A DNA stretch of 64,000 nt. It comes from Sternotherus odoratus. Lineage: Eukaryota > Chordata > Testudines > Kinosternidae. The translations under genes were made by a program, and so were the position numbers. A model generated the notes under the pieces. That model saw only the letters and a program-made list of their open reading frames with translations. It did not search any database and had not been told where the DNA came from. The number at the start of each line of letters is the position of its first letter. Within the stretch, counting starts at the first letter, position 1. The stretch is from the NCBI GenBank assembly GCA_032164245.1, contig JAVMKO010000003.1, positions 89,589,890 to 89,653,889 on the forward strand. Reading direction: 5' to 3'. Below, in pieces: positions 36,758 to 49,619 of the stretch.

Positions 36758-39305
36758 TACCACTTATGAGTAATACAAGTATCCCAAATGATGATTGAAA
36801 TTTAAGTATGCCATATTTTCTTTCTACATATGTATATGTATAGGTGTATGTGTATATAATATGCATGTGTGCACACATTTTTAAAGTCTATATGTAAGCA
36901 GTTAAAATGTTTAAAATAATGTTTGTGCACAATGTACAAATAAGTATAGTTTTACTAGTTAGTGTTGACGAAGTCAGACTTCTATATTAAAAGCAGCTGA
37001 TTAGACTGTCATGAAGGCTAATTTGCATGTTAAATCATATTTTTGCTCTGTGTGTGTGTATATTAAAAATGTTGTTATATCATGTGGGATGTAAACTTTT
37101 TATTGCAACAAATTTGTCATTACTGCTTAGCTCTGTAACTTTAATGTACCTAGTCCCTTTTTCATTTTACATATGCAAATGATATACTGAAAATTAACAT
37201 CAATTATGGTAAATGAAAAATTTTGCTTGGTTATTTCGGCAATTTAGGATTAAAGAATTCAACCAATACAAAATAATTTACGTTAGCATACTCATAAACT
37301 TGAGACAGTATTTTGTTGACATTCAGATGACAGTACACATGTGAATATCTAAAAGGCAACTTTATTACTGTTCAGTGTTTGTTTTTGAAAGATCAAAGGC
37401 ATTTTACATGTAAATTGGCACTGACCTAAATGTATGATGTAACAAGGTATTACATGAATTTAATGACTCTCTGCAGTTTGCAATTTCGAAATGCATCTAG
37501 TTACTCTGAGTAAAAAGGAGTCCCATAAATCAATGTTCTCCTTTGATTCAAAATATTGTCACTGTGTCGTTCAACAAAGCAAGGGAGTAACCTGGTGAAT
37601 AGAAGTTAGATTGGTTTGACAAGCAATTAAATTGAGATATACTGTAGGGAAATTAAAGTTTAGTTTACAAGTATTCTTGGGTTTTTTTTTTAATAAAAAC
37701 ACTGTTAAAGAATAACAGTCTTACCTATTTGGAATTTTACAAAAAAATTTCCATAATATGCATAAAATACTATTTTTAGAAAGCTTGTATAAATCAGTGG
37801 TCCTTCTTTGAGACTTCCATAATAAAGTTGTTCTTTTCAGTAACTGTCTTGTAATTTAGTGTTTTGATTTGTCTTATGGTGGAATCATGATAAACATTTT
37901 TCTTAAATAACTTTGACAGTTTATCAGAGACATATGGTATGCAACTAGCAAAGGAAATCCTTGAAGCATGTTTGTAAATTTCTTCTCAAGTGATCGCCTG
38001 TCACTGTTAATATATTCCCATATACAATTATGCAAATTAAGTTTTAAAAATCATTAATGTAAAATAAGGAAAAAATATGATAGTAATTTTATTGGATCAG
38101 TTCTCTACTGTGTCAGTGGTGTATTAGTTTTGTTTCCTGGCTGCTATGTTTTTAAATGGCCAGAAGTATATCCATAAAGATAGATTTGACAAGTGTACTT
38201 GGTCTTGATCTAAATACAAATATGTAGGTAACTTTTTAGCTGTGTTTTCAGGGAAGGAAAGGCCCTAGGATGTACTTAAAGCTGTTAAGCATGAACATAT
38301 TTCAACTATCTTGATTTATCCAATCTAATTTTTACGTTCTCCAAAAATATTACGTTTGTAGTAATGATCCAAAATGTAAACCTCTCGCATCCCTACCTAC
38401 CTTATAAGTACCTCTGTGTTTGGAAGAGTTTTCTGGTCAGAAATAAAACAGAAGGAAAAATAATAATAAATTGTATTCTGTTGATTTTGTGGCATGTTTT
38501 CGGGTACATAGTTTTTCAGGTAAACAAAGCAACTATTTTGTTTTATTTAGTGCATATATGCCAGTAGTGAGAGCTAAACATCAAAAGAAAATGGTTGTCC
38601 ATTGAAAATGTGCAGACTTTGTGTTTAGCTAGAATTCTTTCAGCTCTTCTTTTGAAGCTAATATCTTAATCTCCCTTTCCCAAAATCCAGTTTGTGAGCT
38701 GAAATTTAGTGGTATGCAAGACAACTAGGTAGTCTGAAAAGGTTGAGAGCCACTGATGTAGAATATGTTGTGATGACAAAGGCATGAATAACTAGAACAC
38801 AATCTACATCTGTATAAAAGGTTTGTGATTTTTGTTTGCAAGTGCTAAATTGTAAGAGCAGTTATTACTCAAGGATCTAACAAGACCGCCTCACATTACA
38901 TAAAAGAAGGAAATGTGGGGTGTTCTGTAGTCACTGGTAGTGATACAATCTATACCATTTCTGTTGCTTGTTTTTTCCCAGTGATAGATTGTATTTCATT
39001 TAGCCCATATCCCAGCCCAAATCTCATTCTGAAATGGAGCAAGTCTTTCCATTGTGCTGTTTGAGATGAATTTTAGGTCTTTAGAGAGTTCACCAACTAA
39101 CACACAGCAGTGACATTCCAGCAGGCTCTGATGCTACAACTGCTGAAATTCAGTGGAGCTAACCCATGGGGGTATAAAACCAGCATTGTGTATTCTACCA
39201 GCATGTATATTTTATGAGGTGTTAGGTTGTAACAATGTGTTACCAGACTACCTGCTAGTTCCTGTTCATTCTGATACATTGTGACATGTTTCACTGTATA
39301 TCACA

Positions 39306-39560
39306 GTGGAAACCCGCTATAATGCAAGGGATGGGAGCCAAAAAATCCCATCGCGCAAAATGCGGGGTCGCATTGTAGCGGAGTTCCATTCCCGGCAGGC
39401 GGGGGGCTGCAGATTCTCTCCCCACTGCCCAGCAGGGGAAAGAAGCTGCAGCCGCCCACCTGACTGGGACAGAGAACTGCCCCCACACCTGCCAGTTCAG
39501 AAGACAGAGGGCTCAGAGGTGGGGCCACTGCACAGGATGGAGGCAGTTATCTGGTCATGG
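39306..39560. mobile_element. Tigger-like fragment
   Basis: Begins 'cagtggaaacccgctataat', a Tigger/pogo-like end, followed by an inverted 'gggatgggagcc' and 'tcccatcgcgc' region and a GC-rich body. Right end not visible. Confidence 0.5.
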
Positions 39561-40942
39561 AGGAGTCTTATAATAATGATAAATTTGCTTGGTGGCCAAA
39601 ATTTGACCTGACTTTCCACAGAGCCTCACAGTTGACAGAGTCCAAGTCTTTGGACAGATCGATAAAGGATCAATTAGTACCTGTTACTTCCTTGTGATGG
39701 CTCCTGTTTTCTTTAGTGCTTGGCTTGTGATTAATAGACTGCTGACCTCTCTTGAGTCCTGTTCTTTCTCCAGTTCTTGAAGGCAACTTATTAATGTTGC
39801 ATCAATGCAAAATTGTTCTATAATGGATTTTTTGATCTTCCATGTTATCTTCATTTCTCCATCTTTCAACATGTACTATCTTTATCTCATGTGTACTATG
39901 GACTTTCCTGTAGTGCTCAAAGGGAACAAGATTTCCTGTGCACCTATAAATACCTGCTCAGAGTGTAGTATGCTTTCCTTTTCATTCTTCTGTGAATGAC
40001 TAGCAATTTGACTAGCAGTGCATCTGCTAGTCAATTTGTTGCTCTTCTGTGAAAATGTCCGCTTGCACTTAATAAATGTCTGTCATGGCCTTCTTTCATG
40101 TATTGGATATATTCCAAATCATCTTACCTAGGATCCTGCAGTAGCCTTTGTAGTAGTTTCTACTTATTTCAGGATGTTTGGAACCTGTCAAGCTTCTCTG
40201 TTCATTTAGGATTTCTTTTTATTACTTACTACCTATATGTCAAAACATTCTCCGGGGTGAAAATATAATGAAACTGTTGTACTTTACTTGCATATCTTGC
40301 TACACGATCCTTGTGTTAAATTAATAATGCACGCCAAACTTCTTGATAAGAGAAGAATTATTCTCTCCCCCTCTCCAAACACCACCCCCTTCTCTTCAAG
40401 AAAGACATCGCTTTTTTTAAAAGGATCAATTTAATTGTTCGTTTTTACTGATGATGCCTTCACTATTGAAATGGACATAGATACCTTATCTGCATGTACA
40501 AAAATATGTAAATAAGAAATGTGCATGTTCAGGTATGGTGGTATTGCATGTAAATCAAGCTTTTTATACATCTGTGCGCACCCATCCATGAAAATAAGAC
40601 CCTATAGGAAATAGCATGTGTTATGCACGTGGTGATATACCACCTGATGTTTGTAATATAGTTAAATTGGCAATTTCATTGTCTCAAATTGATAATCTTA
40701 ATCACAATCTAACCTTGCACATTTTTTACATTGCACTTACCTGTATGTTCAAGCTGACTGGAACAGCATAACATTGCTGTCACCTAAATATGTATAATTG
40801 TCTGGAAGATCAGATGTTTATTATAAATGCTTGCATGCCAGATTTTTAAATGTATTTTTGGCGCAGGCTGCAAACAGTTAAATACATTCAGGTTTGGAAA
40901 CAGAAAGCTTATTATAGTTCCTATATTGCAAAATATACTTAC

Positions 40943-42436
40943 TTACTTATGCCCGTCACCCCAATCAGAGTATGGGCCACCAACCACAGATCTCCAGAGT
41001 CCTCTATCCTGGGCCATTATCTCTAGCTGGTTCCAGGTGTAGCCCATTTTTGTGATGTCAGCCTGAAGGTCGTGTCTCCAAGTGTTTCTTGGATGGCCCC
41101 TTTTTCGCTTTCCTTGGGGGTTCCACCGCAGAGCCTGTCTGGTGATGTTGGTTGGCTGCTTGCGTAGTGTGTGTCCTATCCAGCCCCACCTTCTCCTTCT
41201 GATTTCTTCCTCTGCTGGGAGTTGACGGGTCCTCTCCAAGAGATAGATGTTGCTGATGGTATCTGGCCAGCGGATCTGGAGAATCCTTCTGAGGCAGCTG
41301 TTGATGAAAGTTTGGATCTTCCTGGTAGTTGTTCTGATTGTCCTCCAGGTTTCAGCTCCATACAGTAGGACTGATTTCACATTGGAGTTGAACAGTCGAA
41401 TCTTTATTGCAAAAGACCGCTCTCTGGAGCTCCAGATGTTCTTGAGCTGTAAGAAGGCTGCTCTTGCCTTACCAATCCTTGCTTTGATGTCCGCGTCTGT
41501 ACCGTCCTGCTGGTCTATGATACTGCCTAGGTAGGTGAAGGACTGCACTTCTTCCAGGGGGCTTCCATTCAGTGTGACTGGGTCATTGCTAATGGAGTTG
41601 GTCTTCAGGATCTTGGTCTTGTCCTTGTGGATGTTGAGGCCAACCTGTGATGACGTGACTGCCACTACATTGGTCTTCTCTTGCATCTGCTGTTTGCTAT
41701 GCAGAAGGAGTGCAAGGTCATCAGCAAAGTCCAATTCATCGAGCTGGGTCCACAACGTCCACTGGATTCCGTTCCTGCGCTCGTAAGTGGATGTCTTCAG
41801 AATCCAATCAATGACGAGGAGAAAGAGAAATGGTGACAACAAGCATCCTTGTCTGACTCCGGTTCGCACCTGGAAGCTGTTTGTGAGCTGCCCTCCATGG
41901 ATCACTCTGCAGTGTATGCCATCGTATGAATTCTTAATCAAATTGATCACCTTTGCTGGGATGCCGTAGTGCCGAAGGAGCTTCCAGAGGGTCTCTCGAT
42001 CCATGCTATCGAACGCTTTCTCATAGTCAACAAAGTTGATGTACAACGAGGAGTTCCACTCCATGGACTTCTTGACTATGATGCGGAGCGTTGCTATCTG
42101 GTCCGTGCATGATCCGTTCTGCCGGAAGCCTGCCTGCTCATCTCGTAGCTGTGGATCGATGGCATCCTTCATTCTCTCTAAGAGGACTCGGTTGAAGACC
42201 TTCCCTGGCACCGACAGGAGTATGATTCCTCTGTAGTTGGCACAGTTGCTGAGGTCTCCTTTCTTGGGGATTTTGATGAGGTATCCCTCTTTCCAGTCTG
42301 CTGGAATCACATCTTCTTCCCATATCTTCTCAAAGAGAGGGTACAGCATTTCCACTGAAGCATCCAGGTCTGCTTTCAGGGCCATTTCTGATCTCGTCTC
42401 TGGTTGGTTTGTCGCAATTGATCGGGAGGTCCTCAT
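40943..42436 (-). pseudogene. LINE reverse transcriptase ORF (497 codons)
   Basis: An open RT region with NYRGIILLS (residues 67-75), the [10 protein letters not shown] block (135-144), RQGCLLSP (195-202), catalytic FADD (237-240) and a YLGS-type block further on. The C-terminus has [10 protein letters not shown] and ends DWGDGHK. The upstream 'GKAAGPD' finger motif usual in this family is missing at its start: the preceding sequence joins from another frame, implying a deletion near 42380-42436. It is not a host gene, although such copies are sometimes mis-annotated as craniofacial-development-like proteins. Without its endonuclease in frame it is not expected to be mobile. Confidence 0.88.
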
Positions 42437-42594
42437 TAGCTGGGTCGATGTCTGGTGGATTTTGTGGTGCTGGTCTGTTCAGGAGTTCCTCAAAGTGCTT
42501 TGCCCATCTATTTATCTGTTGTTCTATTCCTGTTATAGACTTTCCCTGCTTGTCTTTTGATGGGACGTTTTGGCTTGCTGAACTTTCCAGACAG

Positions 42595-43895
42595 TCACTT
42601 GGTGGTGTCGTACAGCTGTTTCATGTTGCCGCTGTATACTGCCTCCTCCGCTTCTGCTGCCAGTCCATCCACATAATCTCTCTTATCCTTTCTAATGTTC
42701 CTCTTCACTACTCTGTGGGCTTCAGCATACTGTTTTTGAGCTTTGGTCTTTGCTGCTCTAGTCCTGCTGTTGTTGACTGCTGCCTTTTTCTTTCTGTCTT
42801 CAATCTTAGTCAAGGTCTCTGCTGTGATCCACTCTTTCTGCTGATGTTTCTTGATTCCAAGCACTTCCTGGCATGCTGACCTAAGTGTGTCTCTCACTTT
42901 CTGCCAGCTGTTGAGTCCACTTTCTTCCTCTTCCTCAAACCGATCCTGTAGTACTGAAAACTTATTCTTCGGCGTCAGTCCAAAATCTTTCTTGGTCTTA
43001 TGGTCCTTCAGAAGGTTGATGATGTACCTTTTGTACCTTGCTCTTCTATCTTACGCATCTATCCAGTTCTTCAACTTCAGTTTCAATCTGGCCACCACTA
43101 AGTGATGGTCGGATGCCGCGTCTGCTCCTCTTCTAACTCTTAACATCCTGCAGGGATCTTCTGAACTTCATGCTAATGCAGACACGGTCGATCTGGTTTT
43201 CTGTCGTGCCTGCTCCTGATACCCAGGTACTCTTATGGATCCGCTTTTGAGGAAAGATGCTGCCTCCTATGACCAGGTTGTTAAATGCATACAGATCCAC
43301 AAATCTCTCTCCATTCTCACTCATCTCTCCCAGCACGTGGGTTCCATGACTTGTTGGTATCCTGTGTTGTCAGGTCCAATTTTGGCACTGAAGTCTCCCA
43401 TAAGGATGGTGATATCTTTGTCTGGGAGAGTCTCTAATATTTTCTGAAGTCTGTTATAAAAATAGTCTTTATCCTCCTCTTCACTGTCATTGGTTGGAGC
43501 GTAGCACTGAACAACGTTCATCTTAATCCTCTTCATTTTAGTTCTGAAGGATGCTGTAATGATCCTAGGGCCATGTGCCTCCCAACCAGTCAGTGCTCTG
43601 TGCCTGCTTGGACAACATGAAACGTACTCCCTGTGTGTGGGGTGAGTCGCTCTCCATGTCCAGAATACAGCAACAGCTCTCCTGTCAACAGTCGTCTCTG
43701 TCCAGCTTGCGTCCATCTTGTCTCGCTAATGCTTAGTAGGGTCAGGTTGTTGCTCCCCATCTCTGCTGCAACCTGCGCCATCTTTCCTGACTCGTACATG
43801 GTCCTCACGTTCCATGTACCGATGGTGATCCTCCTGGTTGCAAGAAGGGTGGTCGGCTTAGTGGCTTCCTCGCGGCTTTCACCACCCAGTGTCAT
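42595..43895 (-). pseudogene. LINE endonuclease and linker, frameshifted
   Basis: Pieces in different frames: 43895-43590 (GTWNVRTM and SETRW, the AP-endonuclease start), 43716-43321 (MDASWTET... ending with ILMGDF), 43336-43133, and 42897-42595 (Lys/Ala-rich linker with 'YAEAHRVVKRNIRKDKRDYV'). Shifts lie near 43600-43716, 43321-43336, between 43133 and 42897, and between 42595 and 42436. The endonuclease fold is recognisable but not translatable as one protein. Confidence 0.8.
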
Positions 43896-44090
43896 GCGTC
43901 TTTTTGAGTTGAAGACCCTTCTTTTTCAAGGATAAAGGTCTCTGTTATCTCTATTGTTGGCGTTTCTGTAGCAAATTGATTTTTTTATGGGGTACAGTTG
44001 CTAGCCCCACACCCAACGCTCCTCCTTTACCCTGACTTGGGACCGGCAGATGGCCCCGAAGGACCTCTCTGGTGGAGTTGCAAAATATAC

Positions 44091-44970
44091 AAGATCTGCT
44101 GTATAGCCAAGTGAACATTGCTGTTAGAACTTTAATTTCTGCTTTTCCTACTTCAATGTTAACTGTGCAGCCTTACTGTTGATTTGACATAAGTTTTTAC
44201 ATTTAATAAGATTAGAGTTTATAACTAGCATAGAATTGTTGCTCTTTGATATCAACCCTTAAGGATTTGTTGCTTGAAGGGAAAAAGATGTACATACATT
44301 GAATACATTCCTTTTTCTGTGTGACGCTAGTATAGTTGAAATATTTTAGGTTTGAGCTCTTACCACCATAGTGCTAATATTTGTCATTTATTGCTTTTTA
44401 AATCTGTTCAAGGAATAAAAGAAAATATTGAAAATGTAACAGCTCATTTATTGCATTCAACACAAAACTGAAACAGAGTAACTGATTATTTTATGTGGTT
44501 GTAGTATGATTAGTACAGTGAATTTATATTTTATATGGCATTTTTCCGATTTTTGTTCCTTTTAAAGTTTAGGTTTTTTTGTGGTGTAAGGATTTTAAAA
44601 GCACACTTTGAGTAAATAATAAGGCTCAGATTCTTGATATTTTATATGTTAACTTACCCATACAGGAATATATTAATTTATAAAAAGTACAAAAATATTT
44701 TAAGGATACAAAATCAAGAGCTCCAAAGTTGGGAAGTGCCAGAATTATTATCTTCTAATCAATCTTACTTTAACCCGCTTTGTGTCTATGTGCACTGTGA
44801 TAATTGTATTGAACTGCCTGATTCTATACTAACTTCCACAGAAACCTCCCAGTCTTATTCAATGCACAAGGAGGATGGTTAATGAGACAGGGCTATGTGG
44901 TGAATGACGTGGTGGTAGGTCTGAAAATGAAGGTTTTCTTGCGTCTCCAGATCCTGATAATGAAAATTAT
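44091..44970 (+). other. STXBP5: STXBP5 intron 4 segment
   Basis: AT-rich intronic DNA between the LINE and a SINE-like fragment; nothing recognised. Confidence 0.5.
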
Positions 44971-44973
44971 TTG

Positions 44974-45100
44974 TATTATTGCAGTGCATAGAGTCCTTAG
45001 TAATGGGCCAGGAACCCCATGGTGATAGACACTATACAGCTGCAAGAAAAGACAATTCTCTCAAGGAGTTTACAGTCTAAATACAAGACAATGGGTGGGG
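44974..45100. repeat. SINE-like fragment
   Basis: Contains 'aggaaccccatggtgataga' and 'aggagtttacagtctaaat', the same motif order as a widespread amniote repeat. Related to the 24440-24550 copy. Degenerate. Confidence 0.45.
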
Positions 45101-45421
45101 CGGGGGGAGGGGAAGGGGGAAGAGTCAACAGAGACCATATTGGCCACCTGGTAAGCAGTGGTCTTAGCACATCAACAGCCTAACTGTTAAATCTTTTTTT
45201 GTGGGCACCACAGCAAAGGAGAATTTCATGTTTGTCTAGCTGTAGTGACTTTAATGAAAATAACAAGAACACAAAATAACAGAAATGAGAGAAATGAAAT
45301 GCTTGCTTTCAAGCTACATGCAACTTTATTCTTGAGTTAAGACTGTATTCAACTTCAGCCTGTCAAGTGCAGGGTTGTTGTTTTTTAAACTCTGGAACAT
45401 AGAATATTTCAAACCTTATAG

Positions 45422-45800
45422 TTAGGGCTCCGTATCTGCAATGGAGATCACAGAAGTCCCAGATTCTGTGACTTTCCACAACCTCTGTGACTTCTGCAGA
45501 GGGCCACTGCTAAAGCAGCCCTGCAGCCGGCCGTACTGGCTGCTGTTCAAGTGGCCATGGACAGTGGTCCCTAGGTAGGCGGCCAAAGCAGCCACAGCCC
45601 CCAGCAGCAATGTCTGGGTGGGCAGCAGCCCCTGGCCATCCAGCCAGAGCAGCTACATTCTGCAGTCCCCAGCAGCTGGTACACTCCTAGCACCAGCCCC
45701 CACCCCCTCCAAGATATTTAGTCACAGGTATTTTTAGTACATCATGGACCGGTCAAGGCTGTCAATTTTACTTTATTGCTGTGACTTTTACTAAAAATAC
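45422..45800. repeat. Interspersed repeat, GC-rich body, ttagtaaaa ends
   Basis: Shares terminal motifs (tttttagta and tgacttttactaaaa near 45730-45800) with the copy at 12075-12520, in the other arrangement. The body is GC-rich with many cagcc units. The open frame 45422-45610 on the minus strand has no domain. Confidence 0.5.
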
Positions 45801-45837
45801 CTGACTCAATGTGAGCTTAATTCTAAGTGAAGTAACC

Positions 45838-45900
45838 ATATAATATATAATATATAATAATATAATATTATAATATTATAATAATATAATATATATAATG
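45838..45900. repeat. AT-rich simple repeat (taata)n
   Basis: A run of TAATATA/ATAATAT units flanked by two copies of 'gaagtaaccatataat', at about 45830-45845 and 45899-45914. This looks like a local tandem expansion. Confidence 0.75.
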
Positions 45901-46432
45901 AAGTAACCATATAATCCCTACACTTACACCTGCATTTTAGAGGCCTACCCATTAAAGGTGTTAGTGAGTGAAACAATATTGACTGCCTTTGGGTAGACCA
46001 CATAGGCCATCTTTAGGAAGGAAATACTGCAGTGGAGGTATGTGGGAGGTTATCATTCTGTTAGCTTAACAGCTCAAATAAAAACAGACCCGAATGTAAG
46101 TCTTGTAAGTGTTTTAGAGTGTGTATTACATTATAACACCAGTCGTCAAACCCACCAAAAATGAATAGCTTCATTAAAGAGGGAGGACAAGGTTGCAATG
46201 AAGCTCAGTTTTACTTTACTACAGAAGCTGTTGGGGAAATTTCTCTCACAGGGGGATTTGTTATTAGGGTGTCTTAGTGTAGAATTAAGATGCCATCCAT
46301 AGTGTAGATATTAAGGCCTCTAGAAACTTATAGGATGATATATTCACATGGCTGGATGGTACGTATCTTTGAATCCAAAGAACTTAAAGTGCAAGATTCT
46401 GCTGACAGTTATGTTTAGAAGGGGATTGGGAA

Positions 46433-46556
46433 TAGGGTGACCAGATGTCCCAATTTTATAGGGACAGTCCCGATTTTTGTGTCTTTTTCTTATAGGGGCT
46501 CCTATTACCCCCCACGTCCTGTCCCGATTTTTCACATTTGCCGTCTGGTCACCCTA
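46433..46556. mobile_element. Short MITE, TAGGGTGACCAGA ends, 8-bp TSD
   Basis: 124 bp with inverted ends TAGGGTGACCAGA and TCTGGTCACCCTA and exact 8-bp duplications ATTGGGAA (46425-46432 and 46557-46564). The interior shows inverted 'gggacagtcccgattttt' and 'gtcccgatttttcacattt' segments. An 8-bp duplication suggests hAT-type transposition. No coding capacity. Confidence 0.9.
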
Positions 46557-46564
46557 ATTGGGAA

Positions 46565-47653
46565 GGGCTGGACACTTTGCCCACAGGTTTTCAGAGAGAT
46601 TTATTGGCTGCAAAGGAAGGATAACTCTAGGAAATCTTGGATTTCATTCCAGACTGAAAAAATGTGCACTAAGATGAACAAATTTTCTTTAATCTGTTCT
46701 CTTTTAGAGCCTGATTTTTTGCCTTGTCCTCTCCAATCTGTCACTATGCCAGGCCTTCCTATTCAACTTTCCTTGCCCTAATCGCATTCTCCTTGCCTAT
46801 CCAGTCTTCACTTTTCATGCTTCTCAGTCCAGTCTCCCTGCCGAAAGCAGGTTCTATGCAAAAACTCTGTTTTCTACATACTTGCGGTCTCTTACAAAGC
46901 AGCTTTGTGCAGGTATAAGTGACCATTAGCTTTCCCCATGATTATGTAGGTCTTCGAGACAGAAATACAGGAGCCAGTGGAAAAAAATCTGGTTATAAAA
47001 TTCTGATGTTTAGGAGGGAACTATTGGAGTAACTTCAGTACCGAAAACTAATTTTAAATAACTTTTCTTGAAATTGGTTATAATTCAATATTGTATTTAT
47101 TTAAATTTTTTTGGGAAGAAGCACTTTTGGTATAAAATTGAAGTTACTTGTCACAATTTATATTTATTGTATTTGATTTGTTAACCTGCTGTCTCTTGAA
47201 ACCAATATATATAACAGAAAGCAACATCTAAAATGCATTGTGTCCTTGAAACTGGAAAAAAAACAGTAGTAATATGGTGAGATTAATTTTAAAAATCAAG
47301 TGTACAATTAGAGTATCTTAAAATAAATCCCAAATAAGGTATTACATCTTAATTTACAATTTGATCATTTGTTCCAGGGTTAACCTTCACAGTTGCCATT
47401 TTTGTTTGTTATAGACAGGTTTAATTACATTATAATTTCTTAAGTATGCTCCTTTATGTAGCAATTACACCAGGTCTCTGAAGTTTAAAATTTCGAATGG
47501 CTGAGTGATCTATAAATAATGGTAAAACATGATAAAGATAAAAATAGCTCTCTTCCTGGATTTGATTTTCTGATATTGGGCTTTAACTAAGTATTTGTAG
47601 GCTTTATAAACAATCTTCCTAATTACATTTTTTGAATACATTGTATCTTGCAG
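46565..47653 (+). other. STXBP5: STXBP5 intron 4, distal part
   Basis: AT-rich DNA leading to the CAG acceptor of exon 5. Nothing else recognised. Confidence 0.6.
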
Positions 47654-47788
47654 GATAACATTTTGCCATCTGCCTTTCCAAAGTAAATGGCTATATGTGG
47701 GTACCGAAAGAGGAAACATTCACATTGTCAATGTGGAGTCCTTTACACTCTCAGGCTATGTCATCATGTGGAATAAAGCCATTGAACT
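47654..47788 (+). CDS. STXBP5: STXBP5 coding exon 5
   Basis: 135 nt: one base finishing Arg145, residues 146-189 (ITFCHLPFQSKWLYVGTERG, then NIHIVNVESFTLSGYVIMWN, then KAIE), plus two bases of Leu190. 'YVGTERGNIHIVNVESFTLSG' is the STXBP5 form as I recall it; STXBP5L has THIVNIESFILSG. It is part of the first seven-bladed propeller. Acceptor CAG 47651-47653, donor GTAAGT at 47789. Confidence 0.98.
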
Positions 47789-48652
47789 GTAAGTTTGGTT
47801 AAATATTACCTCACTGAAAACAACAAAATTTGTCCTGGTTACCATTGTTAATTTTAGAAATGTCATTTGTGTTAAATAACAAATTTAAATGGAAATAATA
47901 TGAATCCATCTTATTTCTCAGAAATCTGAAACACATACTTTTTTTTCTGGTTTAAAATTCTTTTCTAAAAGGGTGTTGGGAATAAACAAAAAAAAATAAA
48001 ATCTTTTATGTGATGCAATAAGCATTGCCAGGATAGGAAGATCATGTTGTTGAAGTACAGAGTATGTATTTCATTCATCCGATTTCTGAAATTTGGAATA
48101 CATAATTTTATTTTATAGTTAAGTGAAACTGCAGCTGCCAGACTTTCTTAATAGAAAAGTAGTCTTAAAGTACGGTACAATTCACTTTGGATGTAAATCT
48201 CTCTGAATTATCAACAGTACGTAGAGTTCTCTATATTATGAGCTCATCTGCATGTTTCTAGAACAGATTCTCAAACTTCATTGCACCACAACACTCCTCT
48301 TACAACAAAAATTACTACATGACCCCAGGAGGCAGAGAGTGAAGCCTAAATTTGCCTGATTCTCAACCAGTGTTTTGGTATTAAAGGATTTGATTACAGG
48401 ATTGTACTGTTCAAAAAGTGTTAATTTATCTCATCTATCTGACTTTGGTAGCATTTGATGTAGTCCAGTGTCGGATGACATCATCATAATGGTAATTTAA
48501 AAGAGCCCCGGAAACCTTTAATTTAGTTCAGATCTTTTATAGAACAGCCATTGCAACAGAACATTTATTGCAACTTTAACTTGGGGACACAACTTTTGGA
48601 CCCATGTGTACACTTTGTCAAAAATGCCATTGCTGTGAGCTGTAGGATGTGC
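47789..48652 (+). other. STXBP5: STXBP5 intron 5, proximal part
   Basis: AT-rich. A possible degraded hAT-like end ('gattctcaaacttcattgc') lies near 48268. No exons. Confidence 0.5.
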
Positions 48653-48660
48653 CCATAGAC

Positions 48661-48895
48661 CAGCAGTCCACAAAGGTTTTTCTCCATGGCCCCTTTCCAC
48701 ATTGCAGCATCCGCTCGCAGTCCCCTGGGGTATGTCCGCTGAAATGCTGCCGAACAGAGAGCTTCCACTTTCTGCTGCGACATTTCACTAGTAGGAAAAT
48801 AGACCGCTGAGTTCGGCGGTCTCCCGGGAGGATGTGGCAGCGGGGTCTTGCGCACCCCCCGGGGGTAGTTTCGCGCACCACTTTGAAGACCACTG
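48661..48895. mobile_element. Short hAT MITE
   Basis: 235 bp with ends CAGCAGTCCACAAAGG and CTTTGAAGACCACTG. Flanks match at 7 of 8 positions (ccatagac 48653-48660, ccttagac 48896-48903), consistent with an aged 8-bp target duplication. No coding capacity. Confidence 0.72.
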
Positions 48896-49619
48896 CCTTA
48901 GACAATAAAACTCATTAGTCATTAACTACAATCCAGCGGGATTATTTTTGTGCTCACAATAAATGTTTAGTCTTAAATAAAATTGCTTATTGATTCTGGA
49001 ATATTTCATTGCAGAACTAACAGTTGTCCCATACTAAGTATAGGTAGGAATAAAACATTTATCTGAAATTCTTTAATAAATGATACTGATATTTAGGTTA
49101 AACTGAAAAGAATGGATGATGGTGTATTAACAGAAATAGAAAATAAATCTAAAAATAGTGGGTGTTTAGCCAACTCTTCAGTATAGAGCAGACCAATTCA
49201 TATTTATAAATTTTCAAAGCTTTCTTATCTGATGATTGATGTACTACAAACAGAGCGTGCAGTACCCTGTTTCACACAAAAGTATATCTATGGGCCTTTC
49301 AGTAAATGTGTGTGCAGTTTTTTTTTTCCCCCAATAATAAAATGCAAATTACCCCAAAAATTAGATGTCTGGGGCTAATGATTTGTGAGGAGAGTCCTAC
49401 ATTCTCTGGCACTTGATTTGCTAATAAATTAGTTAGTGGTAGTATACACTTTTGTACATAGTTTTACACATACCGAATGGTCAACATTAAGGCTATTTTT
49501 CTACTATGGGATAAAATAATAAAGGCTGCTGTATCACTGCATCTCAACTAAAAAAATCAAAATACAGGTAAATTAAAATAAATGTAACATAGTAACAGAT
49601 GCATCATAGTTGCAGCAAT

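Larger units (their letters stand above)
34449..40925 (+). other. STXBP5: STXBP5 intron 4, proximal part
   Basis: Mostly AT-rich intronic DNA without exons. It includes a (TG)n tract at about 34501-34518, a short tandem array built on 'cataagtgtgagcag' at about 34975-35045, and the element fragments listed separately at 35090, 36410 and 39306. Confidence 0.6.
40926..44090 (-). mobile_element. RTE-like LINE, nearly full length, with TSD
   Basis: The element spans 40939-44077 (3,139 bp, minus strand) between exact 13-bp direct repeats (ttgcaaaatatac, 40926-40938 and 44078-44090). The 3' end carries three TAAG units, as RTE-type elements end in short microsatellites. The order is 5' leader, AP-type endonuclease (from about 43895), linker, reverse transcriptase (42436-40943), C-terminus. 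At least four frame changes break the single long ORF expected for the family, so it is a dead copy. Length, single-ORF layout and tail fit the RTE clade; precise family not assigned. Confidence 0.88.

Noticed and set aside
36275..36878. Overlapping Gly/Pro-rich frames
   Set aside because: GC-rich hAT-like core; no domain or splice context.
40943..42436. Host gene resembling craniofacial development protein
   Set aside because: It is a LINE reverse transcriptase within an element bounded by target duplications.
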